In this document: piece after piece, positions 8,788 to 17,497 of the stretch | How the letters are laid out: each line of letters begins with the position of its first letter | How positions within the stretch are numbered: position 1 is the first letter of the stretch | Assembly: GCF_027925305.1 (NCBI RefSeq) | Contig: NZ_BSDR01000001.1 | Location: 62,001-126,000, forward strand | DNA: 64,000 nucleotides | DNA from: Desulforhabdus amnigena | Lineage (GTDB): Bacteria; Desulfobacterota; Syntrophobacteria; Syntrophobacterales; Syntrophobacteraceae | Reading direction: 5' to 3' | The notes under the pieces: generated by a model | The model's database searches: none | What the model was told of the DNA's origin: nothing | What the model saw: the letters and a program-made list of their open reading frames with translations, nothing else | Program-made: the position numbers and the translations under genes

Positions 8788-9717
8788 TTGCATATCCCTT
8801 TGAAAATCGCTGTTGTCATTTGCACCAAGGACCGTCCGGCAGATCTGAATCAATGCCTCGTTTCACTTGCCATACAAGACTATCCCCTTTGTGAATTGGT
8901 GATAGTGGATGCAAGTGAAAGCGATGCTACACGAAGGCTTGTGAAGGGATTCGATATGCCGCACGGCCCTTCCATAGAGTATATCTCGTCGCCCAGAGGA
9001 CTTACTTTGCAGAGGAATACAGGCATACGCCGGCTTCGGTCCGAACCCGATGTCGTATGCTTCCTGGACGATGATGTTGAAATCGAACCCGGTTATTTGA
9101 GGAATGTCGCAAGGAAGTTCGAAGCGGATACGGAAGGGCGGATTCTTGGAGTCTGTGGCAATGCGGCAAATGAAAAACCGAGAGGCATTTTTGACCGCAT
9201 GGTTCGAAACCTCTTTATGATTACGGATAATCGAAGTGGAAAAATCCTTCCCTCCGGTGATGGGGGGCATATTTATTCTCCCCGGCGGGATGAAACGGTG
9301 GCTGTCTTGTCCGGATGCAATATGTGTTATAGAAGGGAAGTGTTTACTCAATACGGGTTGGCCTTTGATGAGGTCCTTACCGGCTATGCCTTCATGGAAG
9401 ATCATGATTTTTCCTTCCGGGTGAGTAAATACGGTGGGCTGGTGCAACTGGCGGACGCAAGGCTTGTGCACCATGTCAGTCCGGTTTCCCGCCCGGCTTT
9501 AAGAGATCTCTTTGAAAACTACATCATCCATTCATTTTATATTTTCAGGAAAAACCACTCGCCTCAACCGTTCGAATACCTTTGCTATGGATGGCGCCTT
9601 GTGGGAAAGTTTCTCCAGGCATTCCAATTGACGCTGAAGTCTCGTTCCGTCTTTCCACTGTCCGGGTGGATTTCCGGTCTTTTGAGGATAAGAAAACTTG
9701 TCAAACGGGTCGACTGA
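8788..9717 (+). CDS. family 2 glycosyltransferase
   Basis: GT2-type glycosyltransferase of about 309 residues. It begins with the nucleotide-sugar fold strand IAVVICTKDRPADLNQCL, followed by LVIVDASESD, the metal-binding CFLDDDVEIEPGY motif and the acceptor-side FMEDHDFSFRVSKYG. The start is a TTG (8788, or 8800) because no ATG precedes the conserved strand. AAAAGAG precedes it, and TATAAT lies 12 bases upstream of the first TTG. The next gene overlaps its end by 20 bp. Probably acts in O-antigen or core assembly; the sugar cannot be told from sequence. Confidence 0.85.
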   Translation: MHIPLKIAVVICTKDRPADLNQCLVSLAIQDYPLCELVIVDASESDATRRLVKGFDMPHGPSIEYISSPRGLTLQRNTGIRRLRSEPDVVCFLDDDVEIEPGYLRNVARKFEADTEGRILGVCGNAANEKPRGIFDRMVRNLFMITDNRSGKILPSGDGGHIYSPRRDETVAVLSGCNMCYRREVFTQYGLAFDEVLTGYAFMEDHDFSFRVSKYGGLVQLADARLVHHVSPVSRPALRDLFENYIIHSFYIFRKNHSPQPFEYLCYGWRLVGKFLQAFQLTLKSRSVFPLSGWISGLLRIRKLVKRVD

Positions 9718-10891
9718 AAAAGGTCGGTGCAGGCTGATCGTCATGCTCGAAGGTACCTCGGGTGGGGCACGCAAGCATGTGATCGATTTGCTTCTGGGAC
9801 TTAACAAAGAGAGGTATGCCATCACTTTCATCTACTCTTCCCAGAGAGCGGATGCCGTTTTTGAATCCCTCCTGCCCGTGCTGGATCGAGTGGGAATCGA
9901 GCGGGTGGAAGTGCCCATGAATCGTGGTTTTCAAGGCATAGGAGATTTCAATGGCCTTTTGCGGCTCAAACACGTTTTTCGCAGGATCCGTCCGGACCTG
10001 GTTCACGCACACGGGGCCAAAGCGGGCGCACTGGGGCGCTTTGCCGCGCGGATGCACGGTGTGAAAGGTTCGGTCTATACCCCTCATGGCGGATCATTTC
10101 ATAAATTTGGAGGCGGCAGCGGGCTGCTCTATTTGATGATAGAAAAGAGCCTTGCCGGTGCATCGAATCATATCATCGGGGTATCTGAAAGTTCGTGTGA
10201 AGTGGCCAGGAAGCACCGCCTGGCCAGGCCTGATCATATTCACCTGGTCCATAACGGGATTGATCTTGCTCAAATCGATGTGTGGAAGCGAGGCTTTTCG
10301 GCGTCAAATCATCAAAAAAACCGGAGACCGGATTCCTTTACGGTGCTCTATCCGGCTTCCTTTCTCGAAGCCAAGGGCCACCTCCAGTTGCTGGATGCCC
10401 TGGATCGCAGTCAGACAAAGCTGCTTCCGGGAATTCTCATATTGCTTGCTGGAGAAGGGCCTCTGCGTGATAAGGTTCACTCCAGAATTTATGAGCTCGG
10501 TTTAGAGAGGCATTTCCAATTTCTGGGCTTCCAGCCAAATCTTTATGCCTGGTACCAGAGGAGCGATCTTGTGCTGCTTCCGTCGCGGTTTGAAGACTTT
10601 CCTTATGTCCTCCTGGAAGCCATGGCCTTTTCAAAACCGGTTCTTGCGACTCGGGTCGGCGGGATTCCTGAACTTGTAGAGGATGGGTGCAATGGCTTTT
10701 TGATCGATCCAGCCCATTTGATGGAATTGCCGGTCCGCCTCAATGCATATTCCCGCGATCCGGATTTCCTACAGGCCGTGGGCGAAAAGGGGCGTTCCAC
10801 GGTGGAACGCGGATTCACGGTTGAACGGATGGTTGCGGCAACGGAAACGATCTACGAGAATATTTTGTCTGCTACAAATTTGATTCGATAA
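9698..10891 (+). CDS. family 4 glycosyltransferase
   Basis: GT4 (GT-B fold) glycosyltransferase of about 397 residues. The N-terminal acceptor domain shows VMLEGTSGGARKHVIDLLLG and VHAHGAKAGALGRFAARMHG; the C-terminal donor domain shows LLLPSRFEDFPYVLLEAMAF and ATRVGGIPELVEDGCNGFL with the EX7E arrangement. The frame opens with TTG at 9698, overlapping the previous gene by 20 bp; no ATG precedes the first conserved strand. It is followed 25 bp later by the initiating sugar-phosphate transferase, so this looks like one plus-strand polysaccharide operon. Confidence 0.87.
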   Translation: MSNGSTEKGRCRLIVMLEGTSGGARKHVIDLLLGLNKERYAITFIYSSQRADAVFESLLPVLDRVGIERVEVPMNRGFQGIGDFNGLLRLKHVFRRIRPDLVHAHGAKAGALGRFAARMHGVKGSVYTPHGGSFHKFGGGSGLLYLMIEKSLAGASNHIIGVSESSCEVARKHRLARPDHIHLVHNGIDLAQIDVWKRGFSASNHQKNRRPDSFTVLYPASFLEAKGHLQLLDALDRSQTKLLPGILILLAGEGPLRDKVHSRIYELGLERHFQFLGFQPNLYAWYQRSDLVLLPSRFEDFPYVLLEAMAFSKPVLATRVGGIPELVEDGCNGFLIDPAHLMELPVRLNAYSRDPDFLQAVGEKGRSTVERGFTVERMVAATETIYENILSATNLIR

Positions 10892-10916
10892 CGCAAGAAT
10901 TTCAAAGGTCAACGGT

Positions 10917-12326
10917 ATGTCCCTGGTAATAAACCTTAGAGAGAAAAGCACCTATCTGGTCAGGGTCCTGCATGCATTGGACTGTGTCGCTGTGGTTTCC
11001 TTTCTTTGGCTGCTCATGAAATGTTATGGATTGGCATGGGAAGATTGCTATACCTATCTTTCTGTGGTGTCCTGCATCATGAGTCTGTTCATCTTCCCTT
11101 CGTTTCAGTTGTACCGATCCTGGCGTGGGCATGGCCTGCAAAATGAATTCATTCTTATCTTCAAGGCCTGGGGGACCGTCGTGGGCCTCTTGCTTTTCTT
11201 CTCGTTCGTTCTGAAGGTGTCCTATTATTTTTCGCGATTTGTCATATTGCACTGGTTTGTTCTTACCCCCGTAATCATATTCTGTTTGCATATGCTTGTG
11301 AGGATGCTGCTTCGGGTGCTTCGCAGCATGGGGGGAGATGCAAGAAATGCCGTCATCATCGGTGCAGGTGAACTGGGGATGAGGGTGGCAGAGCACATCG
11401 AGAATACGCCGTGGGCGGGCATCCGTATTGCCGGTTTTTTCGATGATCGCAAAGAGAACACCGATCCGTCCCTGCAAGGCAGGACCATATTGGGTAAAAT
11501 CCATGAACTGCCTGACTATCTTCGGAAAAACCTCATTGATTATGTCTATATAGCGCTTCCTATGCGTGCCGAAGAGAAGATTTTTTCCATTCTCACCCAT
11601 TGCCGGACTCTGGGGGCGGAAGTGTATCTGGTGCCCGATCTTTATCTGTTCAGTCTTTTCAATGCGCAGCTTCAGTCGTTGGGAGACCTGCTGCTTCTCA
11701 ATTTCAATCCTTACAATACCTGGAAGCGTTCTTTCGATATCGTGTTTTCTCTTGCCGCCCTTCTTCTGACGCTTCCCATCGGTTTGCTCATCGCCTTGGT
11801 CGTTAAGTTGGAAGACGGAGGCCCCGTCTTCTATGGTCATCCAAGGATCACTTCCACGGGAAAGGTGTTTAAGTGCTTGAAATTCCGAACCATGCATATC
11901 CATGCGGATCGAAAACTGACCGAAATTTTGCGCAACGATCCAGACGCCCGAGCTGAATGGGAGCGAACCTTTAAACTCAAGAACGATCCGCGCATCACAC
12001 GGGTGGGAAGATTCCTGCGCAGCACGAGCCTCGATGAACTGCCTCAGTTCATTAACGTTCTGAAAGGGGAAATGAGCGTGGTCGGTGCACGGCCCATTGT
12101 CTACGAGGAACTGGACAATTACTACAAAGAAAATGCCGGCTTGTACTGTTCTACAAAACCAGGCATGACGGGACCTTGGCAGGTGGGGAAGCGCAGTGAG
12201 ACGGCAGACTATAGTGAACGGGTGCAGTTGGACAGGTGGTATGTGCTCAACAGTTCTTTCTGGCTGGATCTGAAGATCATTTTCAAGACTTTGAGAACCA
12301 TGATAAGCGGGAGGGGGGCCTATTGA
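10917..12326 (+). CDS. polyprenyl-phosphate sugar-1-phosphate transferase (WbaP/WcaJ type)
   Basis: Starts polysaccharide synthesis by moving a sugar-1-phosphate from a nucleotide sugar to undecaprenyl phosphate in the inner membrane. The 469-residue product has four N-terminal membrane helices, a Rossmann-like domain with VIIGAGELGMRVAEHI, and a C-terminal PF02397 catalytic domain: membrane re-entrant segment KRSFDIVFSLAALLLTLPIG, KCLKFRTM, and DELPQFINVLKGEMSVVGAR. The long five-part architecture is that of WbaP and WcaJ. It ends the plus-strand polysaccharide run and is convergent with the next glycosyltransferase. The sugar (Gal or Glc type) is not decidable here. Confidence 0.9.
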   Translation: MSLVINLREKSTYLVRVLHALDCVAVVSFLWLLMKCYGLAWEDCYTYLSVVSCIMSLFIFPSFQLYRSWRGHGLQNEFILIFKAWGTVVGLLLFFSFVLKVSYYFSRFVILHWFVLTPVIIFCLHMLVRMLLRVLRSMGGDARNAVIIGAGELGMRVAEHIENTPWAGIRIAGFFDDRKENTDPSLQGRTILGKIHELPDYLRKNLIDYVYIALPMRAEEKIFSILTHCRTLGAEVYLVPDLYLFSLFNAQLQSLGDLLLLNFNPYNTWKRSFDIVFSLAALLLTLPIGLLIALVVKLEDGGPVFYGHPRITSTGKVFKCLKFRTMHIHADRKLTEILRNDPDARAEWERTFKLKNDPRITRVGRFLRSTSLDELPQFINVLKGEMSVVGARPIVYEELDNYYKENAGLYCSTKPGMTGPWQVGKRSETADYSERVQLDRWYVLNSSFWLDLKIIFKTLRTMISGRGAY

Positions 12327-12365
12327 CCAGCCTCACCACAGCGGATACATTTCAATCCCTCGGTC

Positions 12366-13166
12366 TCATGATTTACCTTTGAACAGATATTTATCCATTC
12401 CATTGGTGCACCGGGAGATCTTTTTCCTGACCGTTTCGTCGAGGATGCGCTGATTTGCAGACAGTGCGGATAAGGACCGATGGGCATGAAAAAGATGGTA
12501 TGCAAGAGCGGAAAAGCGAATGTTTTGCTTCCGGATGCCGTAGTTCAGAAGCCTTGCCGCAAATTCACTGTCTTCTCTGCCCCAACCTTCAAAATCTTCA
12601 TTGAATCCATTGACGGCCAGGGCATCCGACCTCCAAAAGGAAAAATTGCAGGTTCGGATTCCCCGTAACTCTCTTTTGTCCCTTGAAAACCATTTGCTGA
12701 AAAGCTGGGATCGCAATGCGTTTTTTCTGTTCAAGAGCCCCGGTTCAAATGGAGAAAAATCGAATTGCTCCGTCCGCAATACTTCAGCAGTCTTCTCGCG
12801 TGTCAGGAGCACTCGCGACCCTTGAGAAAAGTGGCCGGGCTTTGCCATGATCATGTGGTCTTTGACAAAATCTTCATGAAGGATCATGTCCCCATCGATG
12901 AGAATGACATATTCCCCTTTAGCTTCACTAATGGCCTTGTTTCGAATCTTTGCGGCACGAAAACCGCGGTCTGACTGCCAGACGTGCAAGAGTGGCATGG
13001 GAGCTCTACCGGCCAGGTCCCGGACCGCTTCGCTTGTTTCAGCCCCCGATCCGTCATCCGCAATGATGATTTCCCAAGGGTGTTCTGTCTGGCGGAAAGC
13101 GCTCAAAATGGACAACCTCAGAGCCTCGACCCAATTGTATGTTGTGATGATAAGAGATACTTTCAC
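12366..13166 (-). CDS. family 2 glycosyltransferase (chondroitin synthase/galactosyltransferase-like)
   Basis: GT2 protein of 266 residues. It shows KVSLIITTYNWVEALRLSIL, IIIADDGSGAETSEA, the metal-binding VILIDGDMILHEDF, and FEGWGREDSEFAARLLNYG, an acceptor motif shared with two-domain galactosyltransferases. The start is a GTG in a GTGA overlap with the stop of the preceding gene, which shows tight translational coupling. It is the last gene of a long minus-strand LPS operon and probably decorates core or O-antigen. Confidence 0.85.
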   Translation of the reverse strand: MKVSLIITTYNWVEALRLSILSAFRQTEHPWEIIIADDGSGAETSEAVRDLAGRAPMPLLHVWQSDRGFRAAKIRNKAISEAKGEYVILIDGDMILHEDFVKDHMIMAKPGHFSQGSRVLLTREKTAEVLRTEQFDFSPFEPGLLNRKNALRSQLFSKWFSRDKRELRGIRTCNFSFWRSDALAVNGFNEDFEGWGREDSEFAARLLNYGIRKQNIRFSALAYHLFHAHRSLSALSANQRILDETVRKKISRCTNGMDKYLFKGKS

Positions 13167-13912
13167 TTTCTGTTTTCTTCGTAAAGCATCATGTATTTAT
13201 AGAACACACCGTTTGCATTGGATACCGAAATGAGCAATCCCCTGTAGCCGTAGAGGAATCCCCTCTGCCAAAAAAAATTCTTGAGAAAACTCATGACCGC
13301 ATGTGAAATGGCCTTCGATGGTGAACTTTTTTTCTTGCCCCTGTTTTCAAGGGCAAAGAGCCTTGCGTAGTTTTGCATCTTATCGAGAAGGTCTGAAGCG
13401 TTTTCAAACGAAAAGTGCTTGATGGGCTGATGCAAATCCACTATGCGCGATGATTTTCCGACAATGAGGCTCTCGTGAACCAATTTGTCATTGAATGCGG
13501 TGTGCCTTCTGTTATAGAGCCGCAATACCCTGTCCGGATGCCAGCCGCAACACTTGATGACCTTCCCCGCGTAGTGGTTTTCCCGGGGCAGGGAATAAAT
13601 GTGATTGTCGTGGAGAACCAATTGCCGGATTTCCTGAAAAGCCTCCGAAGTGAGCATTTCATCGCTGTCGATGTTGAGAATCCAGTCATGGGTTGCATGA
13701 TGTGCCGCTAAATTTTTGAGCGGCCCGAACCCCAGAAATTCAGATTCAAAGATTCTTACATTGGGAAACGCACTCGCTCTCTCCAGGGTTTTGTCCGTTG
13801 AACCGTTGTCCAAAAGGATGATTTCGTCAAATCCCTTGAGAGAGCTCAAGCAGCGTTCGATACGGTCCTGGTTGTTCCTGGTCAGGATGGTTACACTGAT
13901 TCGATGTGCCAT
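13163..13912 (-). CDS. family 2 glycosyltransferase, WaaE/KdtX-like
   Basis: 249 residues with RISVTILTRNNQDRIERCL, IILLDNGSTDKTLE, the DXD-type WILNIDSDEMLTSE, and the GWHPDRVLRLYNR segment. This set resembles LPS core beta-1,4-glucosyltransferases of the WaaE/KdtX group. It overlaps the upstream O-antigen ligase gene by 22 bp and the downstream glycosyltransferase by 4 bp. Its setting among heptosyltransferases and the ligase supports a core-assembly role, acting at the cytoplasmic face of the inner membrane. Confidence 0.85.
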   Translation of the reverse strand: MAHRISVTILTRNNQDRIERCLSSLKGFDEIILLDNGSTDKTLERASAFPNVRIFESEFLGFGPLKNLAAHHATHDWILNIDSDEMLTSEAFQEIRQLVLHDNHIYSLPRENHYAGKVIKCCGWHPDRVLRLYNRRHTAFNDKLVHESLIVGKSSRIVDLHQPIKHFSFENASDLLDKMQNYARLFALENRGKKKSSPSKAISHAVMSFLKNFFWQRGFLYGYRGLLISVSNANGVFYKYMMLYEENRK

Positions 13913-15087
13913 CTTCTGTTCTCTTGGAATGTATTACAATCCTTGTAAAGAAAAGCGCTGAAATAGACAAAGCTGAGGGAAGTAAAATGTCCTAACAGAT
14001 AGGAATCCGTGAACATGGCTGTCATAAAAATGATAGGCAATGCCAATTTATTGTGTCTTGAAAGGTCCGACGTAGCAAACGCGCACCTTATTTGAAAGTA
14101 GAAAATGGAGAGAAATATCAGTAACCCCAATATGCCGAATTGAGCCATCACCAGCAAATAATTGTTGTGAGGATTGACTGTCGTTACAACATCCGGAGTT
14201 TGAAGTTGATTAACCTTGTTGTATTCTTTTGAAAAATCTCCCGTTCCGACTCCAAGTAAGAGATTGTTTTTTATGATATTCAGTGTATTAATATAGAAGG
14301 TGATTCTGTCATTTACATATTTTGAAGGTCTGTTCATTTTGAAAGTTGTTACTTCATCTACAACAGCATCGATTCTATTTTTAAAAACATTGCTTGTATA
14401 ATAAATTGTAAAAAAAAGAATGGGAATAAGCAGGATAGATAAGCTAACCGATCTAGCTATCTTAGATTCAAAAAATTGGAATAATATAATAATTAATGAT
14501 ACGAAATAAATTATTTGTCCTGTTCTTCCAATAGTGATAAACATATTTATGCTCATACTTATAAATAAAATTGAATATATAATTAATAGTGATTTTGATA
14601 GCTTGTAAAATACTAATTTGTCTAGAATGAAATAAATACAAACAGCCAGCAAAACATTGTAAAAGACATGTCCCATGACGGTAAATTTTGTGATTCCCAG
14701 TATATTAAGATAAGAAACTACATGAGCGAAAGTCATCGCTGCAATGAATGCAGTGAGATAGTATTTGGAATCTTCCTTTTTCATTGCCGTCATTAACACT
14801 GGAAGCATCAGGATCTTCCATTCTTTGCCCGCCATATGGAGCCCCCATTTCAAATCCTCTGTCCATGCGAGCCCCACGATATGTAACAGGTAGAAGGCGA
14901 GAAATGCCAACGCAACTTTATTATTTTTAATCTCTTCAATACGTGCGGCGAAGTTTCCACTACAAATCCATAAGATCGCAATGACTACCGCCACGATGGT
15001 TCCGATGGAAACGGAAACAGCCATTGCAAAACCCAGGACGATCAAAAGGTACCGGTTGGCGTTAGCCAGGTTGTTCGATAAACGCAT
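13891..15087 (-). CDS. waaL: O-antigen ligase family membrane protein
   Basis: Polytopic inner-membrane protein of about 398 residues with around ten to twelve hydrophobic helices and the Wzy_C/O-antigen ligase signature: a periplasmic loop with LLGVGTGDFSKEYNKV and TVNPHNNYLLVMAQFGILG (the conserved H of the ligase family). It would join undecaprenyl-linked O-antigen to lipid A-core; a polymerase role cannot be excluded, because Wzy proteins share the domain. The middle of the gene is clearly richer in A+T than its neighbours. ATG at 15087 is chosen; a GTG at 15105 is an alternative. Confidence 0.8.
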   Translation of the reverse strand: MRLSNNLANANRYLLIVLGFAMAVSVSIGTIVAVVIAILWICSGNFAARIEEIKNNKVALAFLAFYLLHIVGLAWTEDLKWGLHMAGKEWKILMLPVLMTAMKKEDSKYYLTAFIAAMTFAHVVSYLNILGITKFTVMGHVFYNVLLAVCIYFILDKLVFYKLSKSLLIIYSILFISMSINMFITIGRTGQIIYFVSLIIILFQFFESKIARSVSLSILLIPILFFTIYYTSNVFKNRIDAVVDEVTTFKMNRPSKYVNDRITFYINTLNIIKNNLLLGVGTGDFSKEYNKVNQLQTPDVVTTVNPHNNYLLVMAQFGILGLLIFLSIFYFQIRCAFATSDLSRHNKLALPIIFMTAMFTDSYLLGHFTSLSFVYFSAFLYKDCNTFQENRRWHIESV

Positions 15088-15137
15088 GTTTTTCGATCCG
15101 GACACAAAGAAGATTCTGTTGAATGAGGGCTCTTGCG

Positions 15138-16253
15138 CTATTGTCGAAAAAAGTCTTTTGAGTTGCTTCTCTCGTCAATGATCCCAAGAACCCTTTCTAA
15201 GGTGAGATTTTTCATGCATTGGACGTCTGCACATTCTTTCCTCCTGTAGCAGGGAGAGCAGGAAAGGTCTTCCCTGATAATGGTGTGAATCGCTCCATAG
15301 GGTCCCGTTCTGAGGGGGTTGGTAGGGCCAAAGATGGCGAACACGGGAACCTCGAGGGCGGCTGCAATGTGCATGGGGCCCGTATCGTTGGAAACAACGA
15401 ATTTGGCTTTTTGGATGACGGCAAGGAGCTCTTTCATGGATGTTTTCCCCGCAAGAGATATCGCTTTGCCCGCAGATGCGGCAAGTACCCGTTCAGCCAG
15501 GGGGACATCGGCTTTTCCTGCGACGATGACCGAGGTGAAGGGAAGGCGCGCTGCAAGCTCCCCAAATCGCTCCGGAGGCCATCTCTTGACCCGGGTACCC
15601 GCCGATGGGGCCAGAACGATATAATCCTCGGGAAGAGAATCCATCAAAGGGATACGGGTGGGGAAGGGAGGAAGCGGAAATCGCAGTCGGGCAGTGTTGC
15701 AGCCCAGAAATGCAGCGATTTTCATGTACCTTTCGACAGCGTGGATGTCACGCCCTCCGCATATGCGATGTGTGTAAAAAAGAGGACTGCCTTCTCTTGC
15801 CTCTTTGAATCCGATGCGCCGTTTTGCCCCTGTGGCATAGGAAATGATTCCGCTCCTGAAAAGACCTTGCAAATCGACCACCATGTCAAACCGCTCTCGT
15901 CTGATGGCCGAGAAGAGGTGTCTCAACTGGCTGAAAGTTTCTCCAATCCGGGAGAGCCTCTTCCACTGATCCTTGTCGATGATCCAGAGACGGTGGATCA
16001 TGGGATGATCTTCGAGTATGCCATGGAGCCCTCGAGCGACCACCCAGTGAATCTCGGCTTTTGGAAACCTTTCCCTGACGGCGTTCAAGAAGGGAAGGCT
16101 GTGCACGATATCTCCCAAGGCACTGGGTTTGACGATAAGGATTTTTGCAGGGGACACATCCAGATGGAGAGAGCGGGTTTCACCCGCCCAATCCGAGGAT
16201 CTCTGCTGCGGCATCCCCAATGGGAACGGAGAACTTGGGGAAGATGTGTGCAT
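15138..16253 (-). CDS. lipopolysaccharide heptosyltransferase (GT9 family)
   Basis: GT9 heptosyltransferase transferring ADP-heptose to the LPS inner core. Recognisable are ILIVKPSALGDIVHSLPFL, VVDLQGLFRSGI, LAPSAGTRVKRWPPERFGEL, and FVVSNDTGPMHIAAALEVPV followed by FGPTNPLRTGPYG. It looks closer to WaaC than WaaF. The open frame extends about 58 codons upstream of the chosen ATG (16253, GGAGG three bases before it); an ATG at 16214 is also possible. The conserved fold begins about 33 residues in. A Cys-rich end (CSPCYRRKECADVQCM) is typical of deltaproteobacterial members. Confidence 0.87.
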   Translation of the reverse strand: MHTSSPSSPFPLGMPQQRSSDWAGETRSLHLDVSPAKILIVKPSALGDIVHSLPFLNAVRERFPKAEIHWVVARGLHGILEDHPMIHRLWIIDKDQWKRLSRIGETFSQLRHLFSAIRRERFDMVVDLQGLFRSGIISYATGAKRRIGFKEAREGSPLFYTHRICGGRDIHAVERYMKIAAFLGCNTARLRFPLPPFPTRIPLMDSLPEDYIVLAPSAGTRVKRWPPERFGELAARLPFTSVIVAGKADVPLAERVLAASAGKAISLAGKTSMKELLAVIQKAKFVVSNDTGPMHIAAALEVPVFAIFGPTNPLRTGPYGAIHTIIREDLSCSPCYRRKECADVQCMKNLTLERVLGIIDERSNSKDFFRQ

Positions 16254-16481
16254 ATCCCTCCGAAACGGCCGCATGGTGTTTTGCATATGCCGGTGGTTGG
16301 GGGAAGAAGGAGGAGCCATGCAGAAAGGCTTGTCGGGAATCAAGTTAAGTTCCTCGCTCGGGGGAGAAAAAGATCTGGTCCCTGGAGACCAACCTCTTGG
16401 GTTGTTCCAAATCTTTTTTTGTTTCAAAATTTTCAGAGGTGATCCAGGGCTCCAATGTCGAAACCGGCCCGGCCCAGTGGG

Positions 16482-17387
16482 TCATTGTTTTGGCCAGGGC
16501 TGATAGGGACGGGTTTTCCACCTTCTGTGAATCCAGAACCACTGTTCGGGGTTCCGCCTCACGTAACGTTCAATGACCTGGTTGAATTTCGCCGTGTTTT
16601 CTTCGATGTCGATGGTGGTGTCTCCCGTTCTCAAAAGGGGAACCTCCGGTTCGATGATCATCTCATAACGTCCGTCCGGCCGGCGAACATTGTAGACGGG
16701 AATGACGGGTATCCCGGTCCTCAGAGCCAATACGGCCATGGCCTTATTGGTGCATGCCGATTGGTTGAAAAAAGGTACGAAGACGCCGTCATACCAGTCT
16801 GTATTCTGGTCTCCCAGCAGAGCCACGATTTCACCCTGTCGAAGCAGTTGGAGTACCTGCCGGATGGACCCCCTTTTGTGGATGGTGCGGTTGCCCGTTC
16901 GGCAGCGCATCCGGTCGATCAATCTGTTCATGAACGGATTGTCCAAGGGGCGCACAATGATATTGAAGGGCAGGTAGCGCAGGGAAAACGCCAGGGACAT
17001 CATTTCCCAGTTGCCGAAATGAGAAGTTATGACAAGAAGACCTTTGCCCTTCTGCAAAGCGGCATACAGGTTTTCCGCGCCTCTGAATGTGGCGAATCTA
17101 TCCAGGTTTTCGTGGTTCAGCTTTCGAACATAAGGCAATTCCAATATAACGCGGGCCAGATGGTCAAATACATTGCGGCAGATCTTCTGCCGCTGAGATG
17201 CATCCAGTTCATTGCCGAATGCCAGGTTTAGATTCTCCAGGGCGATCTTACGATGGCGCTTGTCGATCCGGTACCAGATCCAGCCAAGCATAGAGGCTAT
17301 CCTGCGATTGGTCTCGCGGGGCATCTTCGCCATTTTGTCCAGGAGCAATCCAATGAAATGCTCTAAGAAAACGACTTTTTCTTTCAC
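16482..17387 (-). CDS. lipid A biosynthesis acyltransferase (LpxL/HtrB family)
   Basis: 301-residue protein of the lysophospholipid acyltransferase superfamily. The catalytic HX4E motif is in VITSHFGNWEMMSLAF, followed by IIVRPLDNPFMNRLIDRMR and the VALLGDQNTDWYDGVFVPFF acceptor-site region. LpxL/LpxM enzymes add secondary acyl chains to Kdo-lipid A at the inner membrane. Start is a GTG preceded by AGGATAGAGA. It lies between msbA and a heptosyltransferase, which supports a lipid A role. Whether it adds the first or second secondary chain cannot be told. Confidence 0.88.
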   Translation of the reverse strand: MKEKVVFLEHFIGLLLDKMAKMPRETNRRIASMLGWIWYRIDKRHRKIALENLNLAFGNELDASQRQKICRNVFDHLARVILELPYVRKLNHENLDRFATFRGAENLYAALQKGKGLLVITSHFGNWEMMSLAFSLRYLPFNIIVRPLDNPFMNRLIDRMRCRTGNRTIHKRGSIRQVLQLLRQGEIVALLGDQNTDWYDGVFVPFFNQSACTNKAMAVLALRTGIPVIPVYNVRRPDGRYEMIIEPEVPLLRTGDTTIDIEENTAKFNQVIERYVRRNPEQWFWIHRRWKTRPYQPWPKQ

Positions 17388-17497
17388 TCTCTATCCTGTC
17401 GTTCATCCCATAGCTTTTCGCCGTTTGACGAGGATGATTTTTCATTGATTTTTGAGAGGTCCGATGCCGGAAGAACGTGTGACATAGCGCCGCAACC

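Noticed and set aside
15219-16442. Open plus-strand frame of about 400 codons over the heptosyltransferase gene
   Set aside because: The minus-strand product is a clear GT9 enzyme; the plus-strand frame has no recognisable domain.
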